Shown here: piece after piece, positions 1-7,585 of the stretch
Layout of the letters: each line of letters starts with the position of its first letter
Numbering within the stretch: position 1 is the stretch's first letter
Assembly: GCA_045591095.1 (NCBI GenBank)
Contig: JAZNSF010000030.1
Location: 1-47,599, forward strand
DNA from: SIG440 sp045591095
GTDB taxonomy: Bacteria > Bacillota > Clostridia > Monoglobales > Monoglobaceae
Length of the DNA: 47,599 nt
Direction: 5' to 3'
Notes under the pieces: model-generated
Told to the model about the DNA's origin: nothing
Database searches by the model: none
The model's input: only the letters and a program-made list of their open reading frames with translations
Program-made: the position numbers and the translations under genes

Positions 1-140
1 TTACTGCTGCGGTACAGAATATGAAAAAGATTGCAAATATCCTCTGGAAAAGAGATAAGCAATTTCTATCAAGAATTATTAAAAATCTGATATATACGAC
101 ACAAACCCACCTGAAAATGGTGGGTTTGTCAGTAGTCTGA
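1..140 (+). mobile_element. Truncated IS copy: 3' end of DDE transposase (IS1182-like)
   Basis: An open frame from base 3 to the TGA at 138-140 gives 45 residues starting TAAVQNMKKIANILWKRD and ending LKMVGLSVV. The AAVQNMKKIA segment resembles the C-terminal end of IS1182-type (DDE_Tnp_1_6) transposases. The copy at 47461-47599 encodes nearly the same peptide in inverted orientation, with mostly synonymous differences, so both are real coding copies. A perfect 11-bp hairpin lies inside the coding end (101-111 with 119-129, 7-nt loop) and is kept in the other copy although the loop differs. The rest of the element is off the contig. The family assignment rests on a short tail and is tentative; the mobile-element call is firmer because of the second copy. 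Confidence 0.72.
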
Positions 141-172
141 AATGACAACATCTTTACAGATGTTGTCATTTT
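140..172 (-). terminator. Hairpin terminator of the TRAP operon, abutting the IS
   Basis: A 12-13 bp perfect stem (arms 140-152 and 159-171, 6-nt loop TTTACA) lies 5 bases past the stop codon of the TRAP permease. On the minus strand only TTT follows the stem before the IS tip begins (CAGACTAC), so the T tract appears to be cut off by the insertion. On the plus strand the stem is followed by a T-rich run, so it may also terminate transcription leaving the IS. Confidence 0.75.
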
Positions 173-176
173 AATT

Positions 177-2117
177 TTATTGGATTTGTTTCTTTTTAGT
201 TAATAACTGCAGTATCAAAACAACAGCCACCAAAGATATACCTATTGTGTCAGTAATCCATCCGGGATATATTAAGAGTAAACCACCCACCAAGCAGATA
301 ATTCTTTCATACCACGACATGTGGCAGAGGAAATATCCTTCCAAAGAAGCAGACACTGAAATAATCCCTATTAGTGAAGTGATTATAATTACCACAACCT
401 CTACAGCAGTTGTATCTATGAAAAGCAGTGCCGGATTTAAAGCAAACACATAGGGAACAATAAATGCTCCAATTGCCAATTTGGTAGCCGTAACTGCAGT
501 TTTCATCGGATTTGCCTGAGCAATTGCAGCGCCTGCATACGCCGCCAAAGCGACTGGTGGTGTTAAGTCTGCCACAATACCAAAATAGAAAACAAAGAAA
601 TGTGCCGCAACAGCAGGGACACCCATACGCACTAAAATCGGGGCACATGTTGCCGCCATAATACAATAGTTAGCAGTGGTAGGAATACCCATACCTAAAA
701 CGATACAGCAGAGCATTGTAAGGAACAATGCCACAACAACCTGATTACCCGCCAGAGCAACGATGCCGTTAATCATCATATTAGCAAGACCTGTCATGGT
801 GATTGTTCCAGCAATCATACCTGCAACGCCACAGGCAGCAGCAACTGCAATCATACCTTGTCCGCCGGCTGCAAGCGCTTCCCAAATACGCTTAGGAGTT
901 ATTCTGTTTTCCTTATTGAAAAGGCTAACCGCGATTGCTACTAGTATAGCAATTGCTGCTGCATATTGAATAGAGCGCTGGGTAATGCTGACAAGATAAA
1001 CCAACAGAATAAGCGGTATCAGCAAATATACTTTTTTAAGAAGAGGTAAAAGTTTTGGCAATTCCTCTCTTGTCAAACCTCGAAGTCCCTCTTTTTTTGC
1101 CTCTAAATGAACAGTGATGAATACACCTGCAAAATACAATACAGCGGGCAAAATCGCACGAACAACTATATTACTATACGGAACACCTATATAATCTGCC
1201 ATCAAAAAGGCCGCCGCACCCATGATAGGAGGCATAATCTGACCGCCGGTAGAAGCTGAAGCTTCTGCTGCAGCAGCAAATTCAGGTTTATAGCCTGTCT
1301 TCTTCATCAATGGAATTGTCACCGAGCCCGATCCAACAGTATTTGCAACAGAAGATCCGGAAACCATACCCTCAAACGCACTGGCAACTACTGCAACTTT
1401 TGCCGGACCTCCGGAAAAGCCTCCAACAACGGCATTTGAAATATTGATAAAGAAATCCGCAATCCCAGTACGCTCCAAAAAAGCACCGAATATGATAAAG
1501 ACTACTATAAATTTAGAACATACATTTATAGGCGTAGACAAAATACCCTCTTTACCGTAAAACAGATAATGCACAATATAATTGAGTTTTCCCCATAAAG
1601 TCGGGTTAGAAAGCCCCCATATCAATGCATATGCAATAAAGCATCCGGCTACAATTACAATTGGAATACCAACACTTCGACGGCATGCCTCTGCAGTGGA
1701 TATTATGCCCAAAATACCAATAACTATCTGGTACCACTCAAATTTACTTCCCTGCTGGATGATAGTTTGAGCATTAGCCGCAAAATACAAAAATGCACCC
1801 GTACCGCAAATCATCAGTAATACATCATACCACGGTATAAAATTGACCTTTTGTTTCCCTTTTTTAGCAGGATAAATAACATATGCAAGGAAAACAATAA
1901 ATGCCACAAAGGTAGTAAGTCTGAGTTCTTCCAACCAGGTAGCAAACAATGTTACATAAATGCAAAACAAAGAGAAAATCGCCAAGATGCAGGTCACAAC
2001 TGCTTTTTGCCATCCTGTCCAAACACGAACATTAGATTCACGGTCAAATTTCTGCATAACCGCTTCTAAATCCATAGGTTCCTGTATGTTTGGCTTATTT
2101 TTTTTACAAAACAACAT
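177..2117 (-). CDS. TRAP transporter fused permease subunit (DctQM, TAXI type)
   Basis: 646 residues, the usual length for fused TRAP permeases in which the small 4-TM (DctQ) and large 12-TM (DctM) subunits are one chain. Hydrophobic segments begin near residue 40 and run to the C-terminus. The DctM part carries the glycine-rich segments typical of the family, such as GSGSVTIPLMKKTGYKPEFA and the GGQIMPPIMGAAAF loop around residues 285-310. It works with a periplasmic-type binding protein to import small organic acids using a sodium or proton gradient. The TAXI binding protein lies 79 bp upstream on the same strand, so the pair is a complete transporter; the substrate cannot be told from sequence. 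RBS GAGGGGGAAAG sits before the ATG at 2117. A shared terminator hairpin follows. Confidence 0.93.
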   Translation of the reverse strand: MLFCKKNKPNIQEPMDLEAVMQKFDRESNVRVWTGWQKAVVTCILAIFSLFCIYVTLFATWLEELRLTTFVAFIVFLAYVIYPAKKGKQKVNFIPWYDVLLMICGTGAFLYFAANAQTIIQQGSKFEWYQIVIGILGIISTAEACRRSVGIPIVIVAGCFIAYALIWGLSNPTLWGKLNYIVHYLFYGKEGILSTPINVCSKFIVVFIIFGAFLERTGIADFFINISNAVVGGFSGGPAKVAVVASAFEGMVSGSSVANTVGSGSVTIPLMKKTGYKPEFAAAAEASASTGGQIMPPIMGAAAFLMADYIGVPYSNIVVRAILPAVLYFAGVFITVHLEAKKEGLRGLTREELPKLLPLLKKVYLLIPLILLVYLVSITQRSIQYAAAIAILVAIAVSLFNKENRITPKRIWEALAAGGQGMIAVAAACGVAGMIAGTITMTGLANMMINGIVALAGNQVVVALFLTMLCCIVLGMGIPTTANYCIMAATCAPILVRMGVPAVAAHFFVFYFGIVADLTPPVALAAYAGAAIAQANPMKTAVTATKLAIGAFIVPYVFALNPALLFIDTTAVEVVVIIITSLIGIISVSASLEGYFLCHMSWYERIICLVGGLLLIYPGWITDTIGISLVAVVLILQLLTKKKQIQ

Positions 2118-2146
2118 TAACTTTCCCCCTCGGATCCTAATAAAAC

Positions 2147-2177
2147 AAATGCGGCGAAAGGCAGTTTCACCGCATTT
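2147..2177 (-). terminator. Intercistronic hairpin between TAXI and permease genes
   Basis: Arms AAATGCGG (2147-2154) and CCGCATTT (2170-2177) pair perfectly; after one mismatch GAAA/TTTC extends the stem. It lies between the binding-protein stop and the permease start. On the minus strand it is followed by a short GTTTTATT run. Such partial terminators or RNA-stabilising hairpins are common after binding-protein genes and would give more binding protein than permease. The function is inferred. Confidence 0.6.
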
Positions 2178-2196
2178 AAATATTTTTTATGCAAAA

Positions 2197-3153
2197 TTAC
2201 TCTACTGAAACCTCAATGTTATTTTCAGCAAAATATTTTGCCGCACCGGCATGGAATGGAACCATCATTCCACTGGTTGCATTCTCCAAAGAAAGTTCTG
2301 CACCTTTTGCATTTTCTGTGGTAATAGCATCAATGTTATCGAAAATAGCTTTAGTTAACGCATAAACATCATCCTCTGAAGCCTCTGCATTAACAATTAA
2401 AGTTGCCTTAACAGTAACAGTTTTCACATCTTCACTCTGATCTGCATAAGTTCCTGCAGGAATTACATATTCAGTATAGAAAGGATTTGTTTCCATAAGT
2501 TTTGCTGCTACATCTCCGTCAATAGGAACAAGATATGCTTTATTTGTAGTGCATAATTCTGTGATTGCAGGAGTTGGTGCACCTGCTACGATAAATGCGG
2601 CATCAATCTTTCCGTCTTTCAATGCGTCTGCACTGTCAGCAAAAGACTGATACTGAGCATTTATATCAGCTTCTGTAAGTCCTGCAGCAGTTAAGACATC
2701 AATAGCATTAAAATACACGCCTGAACCAGGAGCGCCTATGGAAACAGATTTGCCTTTTAAATCAGCTATTGACTTAATAGCAGGGTCCATTGTGACCAAC
2801 TGAAGTGCCTCTGCGTACAAACCTGCAACTGTACGGAAAGAATCTACCTTACCTTCAGATTCAAATGAACGGATACCTTCCCAGGCATATGCCATAACAT
2901 CAGACTGTACAGTACCCAACTGATAATTTCCCGCATCTATACCCTGAATATTTGCTTTTGAACCATCGGTAGAAACAACCGTAACATTGATTCCGGCGTT
3001 ATTCTTTATGTACTGTCCTAATACACCGCCATAACCGTAATATGTACCTGCTGTACCTCCTGTACCCATTGTCATCTTTGTTCCTGCATTACCGCAAGCA
3101 ACCAAAGCAACAACCATAATTAAGGTTAACACAATTGCTAAAAACTTTCTCAT
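2197..3153 (-). CDS. TAXI family TRAP transporter solute-binding lipoprotein
   Basis: 318 residues from the chosen ATG at 3153, which has a strong RBS (GGAGGAAG). A longer open frame reaches 3252, but its extra 33 residues would run through the promoter. The N-terminus MRKFLAIVLTLIMVVALVAC is a lipoprotein signal with lipobox LVAC, so the mature protein is anchored to the outer face of the membrane. The segment GTGGTAGTYYGYGGVLGQYI is the TAXI family start, where glycine loops bind the ligand; GKSVSIGAPGSGVYFNA and DAAFIVAGAPTPAI are further family blocks. TAXI proteins deliver substrate (often glutamate or other organic acids) to fused TRAP permeases, and that gene follows directly. Confidence 0.93.
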   Translation of the reverse strand: MRKFLAIVLTLIMVVALVACGNAGTKMTMGTGGTAGTYYGYGGVLGQYIKNNAGINVTVVSTDGSKANIQGIDAGNYQLGTVQSDVMAYAWEGIRSFESEGKVDSFRTVAGLYAEALQLVTMDPAIKSIADLKGKSVSIGAPGSGVYFNAIDVLTAAGLTEADINAQYQSFADSADALKDGKIDAAFIVAGAPTPAITELCTTNKAYLVPIDGDVAAKLMETNPFYTEYVIPAGTYADQSEDVKTVTVKATLIVNAEASEDDVYALTKAIFDNIDAITTENAKGAELSLENATSGMMVPFHAGAAKYFAENNIEVSVE

Positions 3154-3189
3154 TGAAACTTCCTCCGTTTTAAAAATAGTTACATAATT

Positions 3190-3218
3190 ATTATATAACA
3201 TACCTAAAGATTTTTCAA
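3190..3218 (-). promoter_or_regulatory. Sigma-A type promoter of the TRAP-TAXI operon
   Basis: On the minus strand TTGAAA (3213-3218) and a perfect TATAAT (3190-3195) are separated by 17 bp, about 36 bp upstream of the TAXI ATG. Confidence 0.8.
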
Positions 3219-3279
3219 GAAAAATTTTACATATGCATATAACAAAATACATTTTACTGCATGTTTTATCATATAAGGG

Positions 3280-3369
3280 ATATAAGGTTTAGATGCAATC
3301 GATTGCGATACATAAGGTTTAGATGCAAACCTTTTTAGTAGCAAGTTCATATCAAGTTAAGAACAAAAA
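3280..3369 (-). repeat. Intergenic repeat, copy 1 (downstream end of small-gene array)
   Basis: Contains ATAAGGTTTAGATGCAA twice (about 3281 and 3314) and then the repeat-wide core: AAGGTTTAGATGCAAACCTT, which folds as a 7-bp hairpin, followed by CAAGTTCATATCAAGTTA. It sits just downstream of the membrane-protein gene ending at 3370 and marks the left edge of the array. The partial second unit suggests a lost or rearranged neighbour. Confidence 0.75.
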
Positions 3370-3915
3370 TCAATTATTTTCTTTCTTCTTTTTAATTTTC
3401 ACAAATTGAATAATTTGTAAGACGAAAAATACTATATGGGCTGTTCCTCCTATTCCTGATATCTGCCAAGCCACATCTGTAAAAACATCATTGCGAACCA
3501 AATTAAACAAACAATATGATGATCCTATATCTCCACCGTCCGGCAATAAAACCCAGAAAATCAAATATGTAATAATAAAAAGATAATTTATTATTCTTAA
3601 TCTTGGAGATTCAACAAAAAATTGTGATGCATATAAATTTGTCAACAAAAATAATATTGGTTGTATGATAGGTATTAACATTAATATCATACCAAATCTA
3701 ATCCAACCCATATTAAGTACCAATGATGCAGTAGCAATAATAATACAAATTATAGATAAAACCAACGGCTTTTTATTTTTTACAAGGCCATTCTTTTTTA
3801 TCAATTTTATTAATTTTACAATTCCCCAAATAATAAGCCCAATAATAGCTACAAATTGTACTATTCCGAAAATCATAGAAAAAATATAATAACCCCTCGT
3901 AAATATGTTTACCAT
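3370..3915 (-). CDS. Unrecognised multi-pass membrane protein (array gene 1)
   Basis: 181 residues, starting MVNIFTRGYYIFSMIFG at an ATG preceded by AAAGGAG. About five hydrophobic segments can be seen (roughly residues 10-36, 50-68, 72-92, 105-125 and 155-172), with lysine clusters KLIKLIKKN and a KIKKKKENN tail that suggest a cytoplasmic C-terminus. I do not recognise a family. It is the most downstream of four small membrane-associated genes, each with the same type of leader repeat. Several encoded proteins carry runs of Ile and Lys, reflecting AT-rich DNA compared with the housekeeping block. The job is unknown; a stress, immunity or envelope role would be a guess. Confidence 0.7.
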   Translation of the reverse strand: MVNIFTRGYYIFSMIFGIVQFVAIIGLIIWGIVKLIKLIKKNGLVKNKKPLVLSIICIIIATASLVLNMGWIRFGMILMLIPIIQPILFLLTNLYASQFFVESPRLRIINYLFIITYLIFWVLLPDGGDIGSSYCLFNLVRNDVFTDVAWQISGIGGTAHIVFFVLQIIQFVKIKKKKENN

Positions 3916-4019
3916 ACGCTTATTCTCCTTTCAACAATTTTCGACATATTCATATTGCAACACATAAGGTTTAGATGCAAACCTTTTTTACGCAAGTTCA
4001 TAGCAAGTTAGGACTAAAA
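3916..4019 (-). repeat. Intergenic repeat, copy 2 (leader of array gene 1)
   Basis: Shares with copies 3 and 4, in order on the plus strand: the RBS complement (CTCCTTTC), TTCGACATAT, CATAAGGTTTAGATGCAAA and CAAGTTCAT(A)GCAAGTTAGGAC. The hairpin AAGGTTT-AGATGC-AAACCTT is intact here. The unit spans the whole gap between the stop of gene 2 and the start of gene 1, so the leader is copied together with the gene boundary. Confidence 0.8.
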
Positions 4020-4496
4020 TTAATAATGGCTTTCATAATAAAAGAATCCATCAATAATTTTTTCGACATAAAACCTGTTATCTCCATCAGGCTCATCCCA
4101 AGAATATCCCTTTCCATCTTGTTGTAAAGTTTCACCTTTTGGATATTCAATGTTTTCTTTAACATCTATTGCATTGTCTTCAGAAAAATAAAACCCATAA
4201 TAACTTGTTGCTGAACCAATACCTTTACCGCCACAATAAAAATCAATATAATTCTCTTCTACAGTAATATCTTCTATTCCTTTGATTTTTTCTATGTTTT
4301 CGAAATCATTGTTTTCTATTGCATTAGTTATTTCTATCTGATTTTCGTTTACTAATTCAATTATTTCATTTTTGTCAGGAACATTCATGTCTCCAATCAT
4401 AACTATAATCGCTAATCCAAAATATCGCCAAATTAAGATAGCCAAAGCTATAACTATAGAAATTATAGTTACACAAATAATACTCTTCTTTTTCAT
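4020..4496 (-). CDS. Unrecognised single-TM protein (array gene 2)
   Basis: 158 residues from the ATG at 4496, chosen because GGAGGA lies just upstream; the open frame continues to 4562 only because the leader repeat happens to be open. The N-terminus MKKKSIICVTIISIVIALAI is a membrane anchor or uncleaved signal (TM about 5-32, no lipobox). An acidic outer domain of about 125 residues follows, with the motif FYCGGKGIGSATSYYGFYFS around residues 86-105. I have an impression that related orphan proteins with this GxGS-SYYGFYYS motif occur in clostridia, but I cannot name a family. Its position in a repeat-separated array suggests it belongs functionally with its neighbours. Confidence 0.68.
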   Translation of the reverse strand: MKKKSIICVTIISIVIALAILIWRYFGLAIIVMIGDMNVPDKNEIIELVNENQIEITNAIENNDFENIEKIKGIEDITVEENYIDFYCGGKGIGSATSYYGFYFSEDNAIDVKENIEYPKGETLQQDGKGYSWDEPDGDNRFYVEKIIDGFFYYESHY

Positions 4497-4606
4497 ATGC
4501 TCCTCCAATCTTTCGACAATATACGACATATTTATATTATGACACATAAGGTTTAGATGCAAATGATTTTGTTATCAAGTTCATATCAAGCTATGACCAA
4601 AAACTA
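4497..4606 (-). repeat. Intergenic repeat, copy 3 (leader of array gene 2)
   Basis: Same order of blocks as copy 2: RBS, TTTCGACAATATACGACATAT, CATAAGGTTTAGATGCAAA, CAAGTTCATATCAAGCTA. The right arm of the hairpin is degenerate here (AAATGATT instead of AAACCTT). Confidence 0.8.
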
Positions 4607-4933
4607 TTATAAGTTAATATAATAATTCACAAATCTAATCCAAAAACTATCCGAATTAGAAATCAATATATAACCGATAATTCCAATAACAAAAATTGTA
4701 ATTGGGATAAGTTGTTTAATATCTTTATTTGCAATGCTTTTAATAATCGAAAATAATATTAAACCTAAAGACAAAAGTATAAAAAAGCCAAATAACAGAG
4801 GTGTAAACATTCCTAAAACCATTTCTGCACCAAGACTATATGTATCTGCCAATTCTCCCAAATAATTCAGCAAAGGGTCAAAAAGAAAAAAAGCAAGAAC
4901 AACAATTATATTTGTTAAAATTAGTTTTTTCAT
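4607..4933 (-). CDS. Unrecognised small membrane protein (array gene 3)
   Basis: 108 residues from the ATG at 4933, after a GAAAGGAAG RBS; the in-frame extension to a TTG at 4996 is repeat sequence. About three hydrophobic segments (residues 3-19, 38-66 and 75-93) cover most of the protein, with a short polar turn NKDIKQ. No family recognised. The gap to gene 4 is filled by the repeat, so the genes may be transcribed together or each from its own leader. I see no clear -35/-10 pair in the leaders. Confidence 0.66.
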   Translation of the reverse strand: MKKLILTNIIVVLAFFLFDPLLNYLGELADTYSLGAEMVLGMFTPLLFGFFILLSLGLILFSIIKSIANKDIKQLIPITIFVIGIIGYILISNSDSFWIRFVNYYINL

Positions 4934-5038
4934 ACTGCACTTCCTTTCGACATTATTCGACATATCCATATTGCGATGCATAAGGTTTAGATGCAAATCT
5001 ATTTAGTGTCAAGTTCATGTTAAGTTAGAACTAAAAAA
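4934..5038 (-). repeat. Intergenic repeat, copy 4 (leader of array gene 3)
   Basis: Blocks as in copies 2 and 3: CTTCCTTTCGACATTATTCG, CATAAGGTTTAGATGCAAA, CAAGTTCATGTTAAGTTAG. The hairpin right arm is degenerate (AAATCTA). Confidence 0.8.
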
Positions 5039-5524
5039 TTATTGCAAATAATAAAATATTTTGTATATACCCATATCAAAGGGATCATCACACAATTTGT
5101 CGCACAAAATATAAAAATCACCCAATCGCAACCCCTTTTTTACAGATAAATAATCTCCATCTTTTCTTTCTTCGCCTTTATACTCACCACCCCTGTATGC
5201 CCAATCATAAAATTGCACACATTCTGTACACTCACCTTTTTTGTTATACAATTCTACAATTCTAATGCCAGAACGTGGAGACAAATGGCTCATATCTTCG
5301 CTTTCTTTAAAGCGAATTTTATTTAATGCTCTAACTAATTTTTTCACATCTTTTCGTTCGGTTATCTCTTTATCTATTCCGTCACCATAAAATATTATTT
5401 TCGCAGTTGCCACATCATTTGATTTAATTTTAAGGGAAATTGGATACCTAATCGCATCTATTAACGAAACAAGCATAACAATTCCAATTATTACACACAA
5501 AAGTATGATTATTTTCTTCTTCAT
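5039..5524 (-). CDS. Unrecognised membrane-anchored protein (array gene 4)
   Basis: 161 residues from the ATG at 5524 (GAAAGGAAG upstream). The longer frame to 5641 would read through the MITE-like repeat and is rejected. An N-terminal TM (MKKKIIILLCVIIGIVMLVS) is followed by an outer domain of about 135 residues. That domain has four cysteines (two in GECTECVQFYDW, two in LCDKLCDDPFD) that could form disulfides, and an arginine/lysine-rich middle. No family recognised. The general plan, MKKK anchor plus a small outer domain, resembles array gene 2. Confidence 0.68.
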   Translation of the reverse strand: MKKKIIILLCVIIGIVMLVSLIDAIRYPISLKIKSNDVATAKIIFYGDGIDKEITERKDVKKLVRALNKIRFKESEDMSHLSPRSGIRIVELYNKKGECTECVQFYDWAYRGGEYKGEERKDGDYLSVKKGLRLGDFYILCDKLCDDPFDMGIYKIFYYLQ

Positions 5525-5540
5525 GTTTGCACTTCCTTTC

Positions 5541-5669
5541 AAAGGCTTCTCCTTGAGGAGAGGCCCCGCCGCAGGCGGTGGTGAGGTGTAGATTGCGTAG
5601 CAATCGTTATTCTTTTCCACCTCATCCGAGTTGCTTCGCAACCCACCTTCCCCTCAAGGGGAAGGCTTT
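5541..5669. repeat. MITE-like palindromic repeat inserted in a leader
   Basis: About 129 bp with matching inverted ends: AAAGGCTTCTCCTTGAGGAG at the left, and at the right CCCCTCAAGGGGAAGGCTTT, which reads AAAGCCTTCCCCTTGAGGGG in reverse. Each end is itself a small hairpin (CTCCTTGAGGAG, CCCCTTGAGGGG). The inside holds more stems (CCGCCGCAGGCGG, GATTGCGTAGCAATC, GTTGCTTCGCAAC), and GTGAGGTG pairs with CACCTCAT. It has no coding capacity. It lies directly upstream of the RBS of array gene 4 and splits the leader repeat found intact at genes 1-3. I recall similar GC-rich palindromes as interspersed repeats in clostridial genomes, but did not search. Confidence 0.72.
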
Positions 5670-5720
5670 CATATTTCGTCATCTTTCGACATTCTCCATA
5701 TAGTTCGTGTCAAGACTGGA
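5670..5720 (-). repeat. Remnant of leader repeat, copy 5, beyond the MITE
   Basis: CATCTTTCGACATTCTCCATAT matches the TTTCGACAT...CATAT block of the other leaders and is followed by GTTCGTGTCAAG. The AAGGTTTAGATGCAAA block is missing. With the RBS block at 5531-5540 on the other side of the palindromic element, it reconstructs an interrupted leader for array gene 4. Confidence 0.5.
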
Positions 5721-5766
5721 CAAAAATTTCCCCAATATCAAAGATTTTTGTTAGTAATATGTATTT

Positions 5767-6190
5767 TTATTCTTCTATTGAGTCAATTTCTACTAGAGCA
5801 TCGGGAGTTTCCACCATATCGTTATAATTAAGCAGGAATCGTCTTACAACAAAGAGGATAGCTATCGTTGCAACAGTAATCAAGTTTTCCTATGAAGACG
5901 CATGCCCTACTATCAGCTGACGTGCAAGAGCAAATTTCAAAACTTCGATAATCGTTTCTGGCGTATGCTTGCAAAGCATCTTTATAAGCTCGGCACCGAT
6001 AGCAAGCACAATCGCCTTATCCAAAATCACAACAAGCGAGTCAATGCCCTGCTCAAAAAACGAGGTAGCAGCCATATCCATAACTACCCGCACAGAAGAA
6101 TAACCGGCAGGCCCACAAGAAGCGATATAAAAAGTTAAATTATGTAACTTATTTCAAACATTTGGTCCTGAAGTTTTTTCTCATAATCAT
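5767..6190 (-). pseudogene. psiE: Decayed PsiE-family membrane protein
   Basis: The reading frame from about 6110 down gives MDMAATSFFEQGIDSLVVIL, then AELIKMLCKHTPETIIEVLK and ARQLIVGHASS; it stops at an in-frame TAG (5890-5892) and continues without a shift as ENLITVATIAILFVVRRFLL to a TAA at 5767-5769. The pattern E(L/F)I..L..HTP..IEVL..AxARQLIV.H....ENL resembles phosphate-starvation-inducible PsiE proteins, small 4-TM proteins of unclear function. Upstream, LFISLLVGLPVILLCG is in another frame, one base off at a GGG run, and a TAA precedes it. At least three lesions make this a pseudogene rather than a sequencing slip. An RBS (TTGGGGAG) is still present directly after the stop of the M20 gene. 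Family call moderate, pseudogene call strong. Confidence 0.66.
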
Positions 6191-6199
6191 TCTCCCCAA

Positions 6200-7533
6200 T
6201 TACTGTACATTGACAGATATAATATTTTCGTCGGAATAATCTATTCTTTTTCCCGAACAATTAAGCCTATCCACAAAGTCAAAATATTCTTCCTTTGATG
6301 CAAAAGCAGGCTGGTACTCGTTTATAATTCGTTTCCCTTCCCTGGCATCATCTGATAAGAGTAAGCATAACATCCCAAGCTGCAGTTTTGCACTTCCCAC
6401 GCAAGCCTCAACAGGGTCAGTTATCATATAATCGTCACCATGAGCCGTTCCTGTTGCACCGCCACAATAAGGATGTACTACCGGCATAATGCAACTTAAA
6501 TCACCCATATCAGTACTACCCGAGCCCATAAAATCGTTCATTTTGAAGTTATATTCGGGCAAAAAGGTTTGGGCAGCTTCTTTAGCAATATTCATCATAT
6601 TTTCGTTATTTACCAAAGGAGCATACCCCATTGTATCAGTAATATCAATGTTTGTCCCAATAGAAAGTGCAGCTCCGCATAAAGCCTGATTTACCTTTTG
6701 GTTTGCTTTACACATTGCATCAATTGTTGCACCGCGTACATAACTTTCAAGAACTACTTTCCCCGGAATCGCATTAACCATAGAGCCGCCATTGGTTATA
6801 ATGGGATGTACCCTTATAATATCTCCTTCCTGAAAGGTTTCGCGAATGGCATTAACCGCATTAAGACCGCAGCTTGCCGCATACAATGCATTTTTCCCTT
6901 TCCAGGGACTTGCTCCCGCATGTGCAGCAGTGCCCTCATATGTAATATTTTTGGCAACGCAGCTAACATATCCTTTTCTTACCGAATATTCCCCTGCCGT
7001 ATGCACCATAAATGCCATATCTACACCATCAAAATATCCTCTTGACAAAAACTCACTTTTGCCGCCAAAATATTTGATTATGCCCTCATTTTTAAGTTTT
7101 GTCCTATATTCAATTTCAAGAAGCTCCTCAGCCGAAACAGCACAAAGTCTTATCTTACCCCAAAAGTTTTCAAGAATTCCCGGTTCTTTAAGCGCCGCGG
7201 CAATTCCCAAAAGTGCAGCACACTGGGCATTGTGTCCGCAGGAATGTACCGCTCCGGTATCGGGGTTTGCTTCCTTATGTTCAGGGCAGATTATTGAATC
7301 AAACTCCGCCAGAATTAAAACTTCAGGACCCGGTTTATTTGTATCTAGCACTGTATAAAAACCGGTAATATTCTCAGCAAGAATAGGGTCGTATCCAAGC
7401 TCTCTGAAAGCATTTTCCATATACTTTGACGTTTCATATTCCTTATAACCGGTTTCAGGATGATTCCAGATAAACCTTTCGGCATCCAATATTTTTGTGT
7501 ATGCTTTTCTACCGCTTGATTAAATTCCTTCAT
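6200..7533 (-). pseudogene. M20 family amidohydrolase, frameshifted near the start
   Basis: The main frame (6200-7489) encodes 428 residues of an M20D-type amidohydrolase (AbgB / IAA-amino-acid hydrolase-like). Visible are the metal-site motifs HSCGHNAQCAALLG and SAEELLE, the dimerisation-domain motif GTAAHAGASPWKGKNAL, and GGATGTAHGDDYMI near the end. Such enzymes hydrolyse N-acyl or p-aminobenzoyl amino acids in the cytoplasm. The natural start, MKEFNQAVEKHTQK with RBS AGGAGAAC, is at 7533 but in another frame; one extra A in the A5 run near 7495 would join it to ILDAERFIWNHPETG. Either a recent null mutation or a single-base homopolymer error; everything else is intact. Lies 52 bp downstream of the Fe-ADH gene on the same strand. 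Confidence 0.8.
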
Positions 7534-7585
7534 AACTAGTTCTCCTGTGCATTTGTTAATCTTTATTCCTCCAAAATAATATATT

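Noticed and set aside
5525..5641. Longer start for array gene 4
   Set aside because: The extension (39 residues) translates the palindromic repeat; a good RBS precedes the ATG at 5524.
3280..5720. An integron with attC sites between small genes
   Set aside because: The repeats lack paired R'/R'' boxes (RYYYAAC and GTTRRRY in inverted order), the only palindrome is a 7-bp stem lost in two copies, and no integrase gene is present.
5902..6138. Plus-strand 78-residue frame opposite the PsiE-like pseudogene
   Set aside because: Composition is highly basic without family resemblance and it has no RBS; the minus strand shows clear PsiE-like homology.
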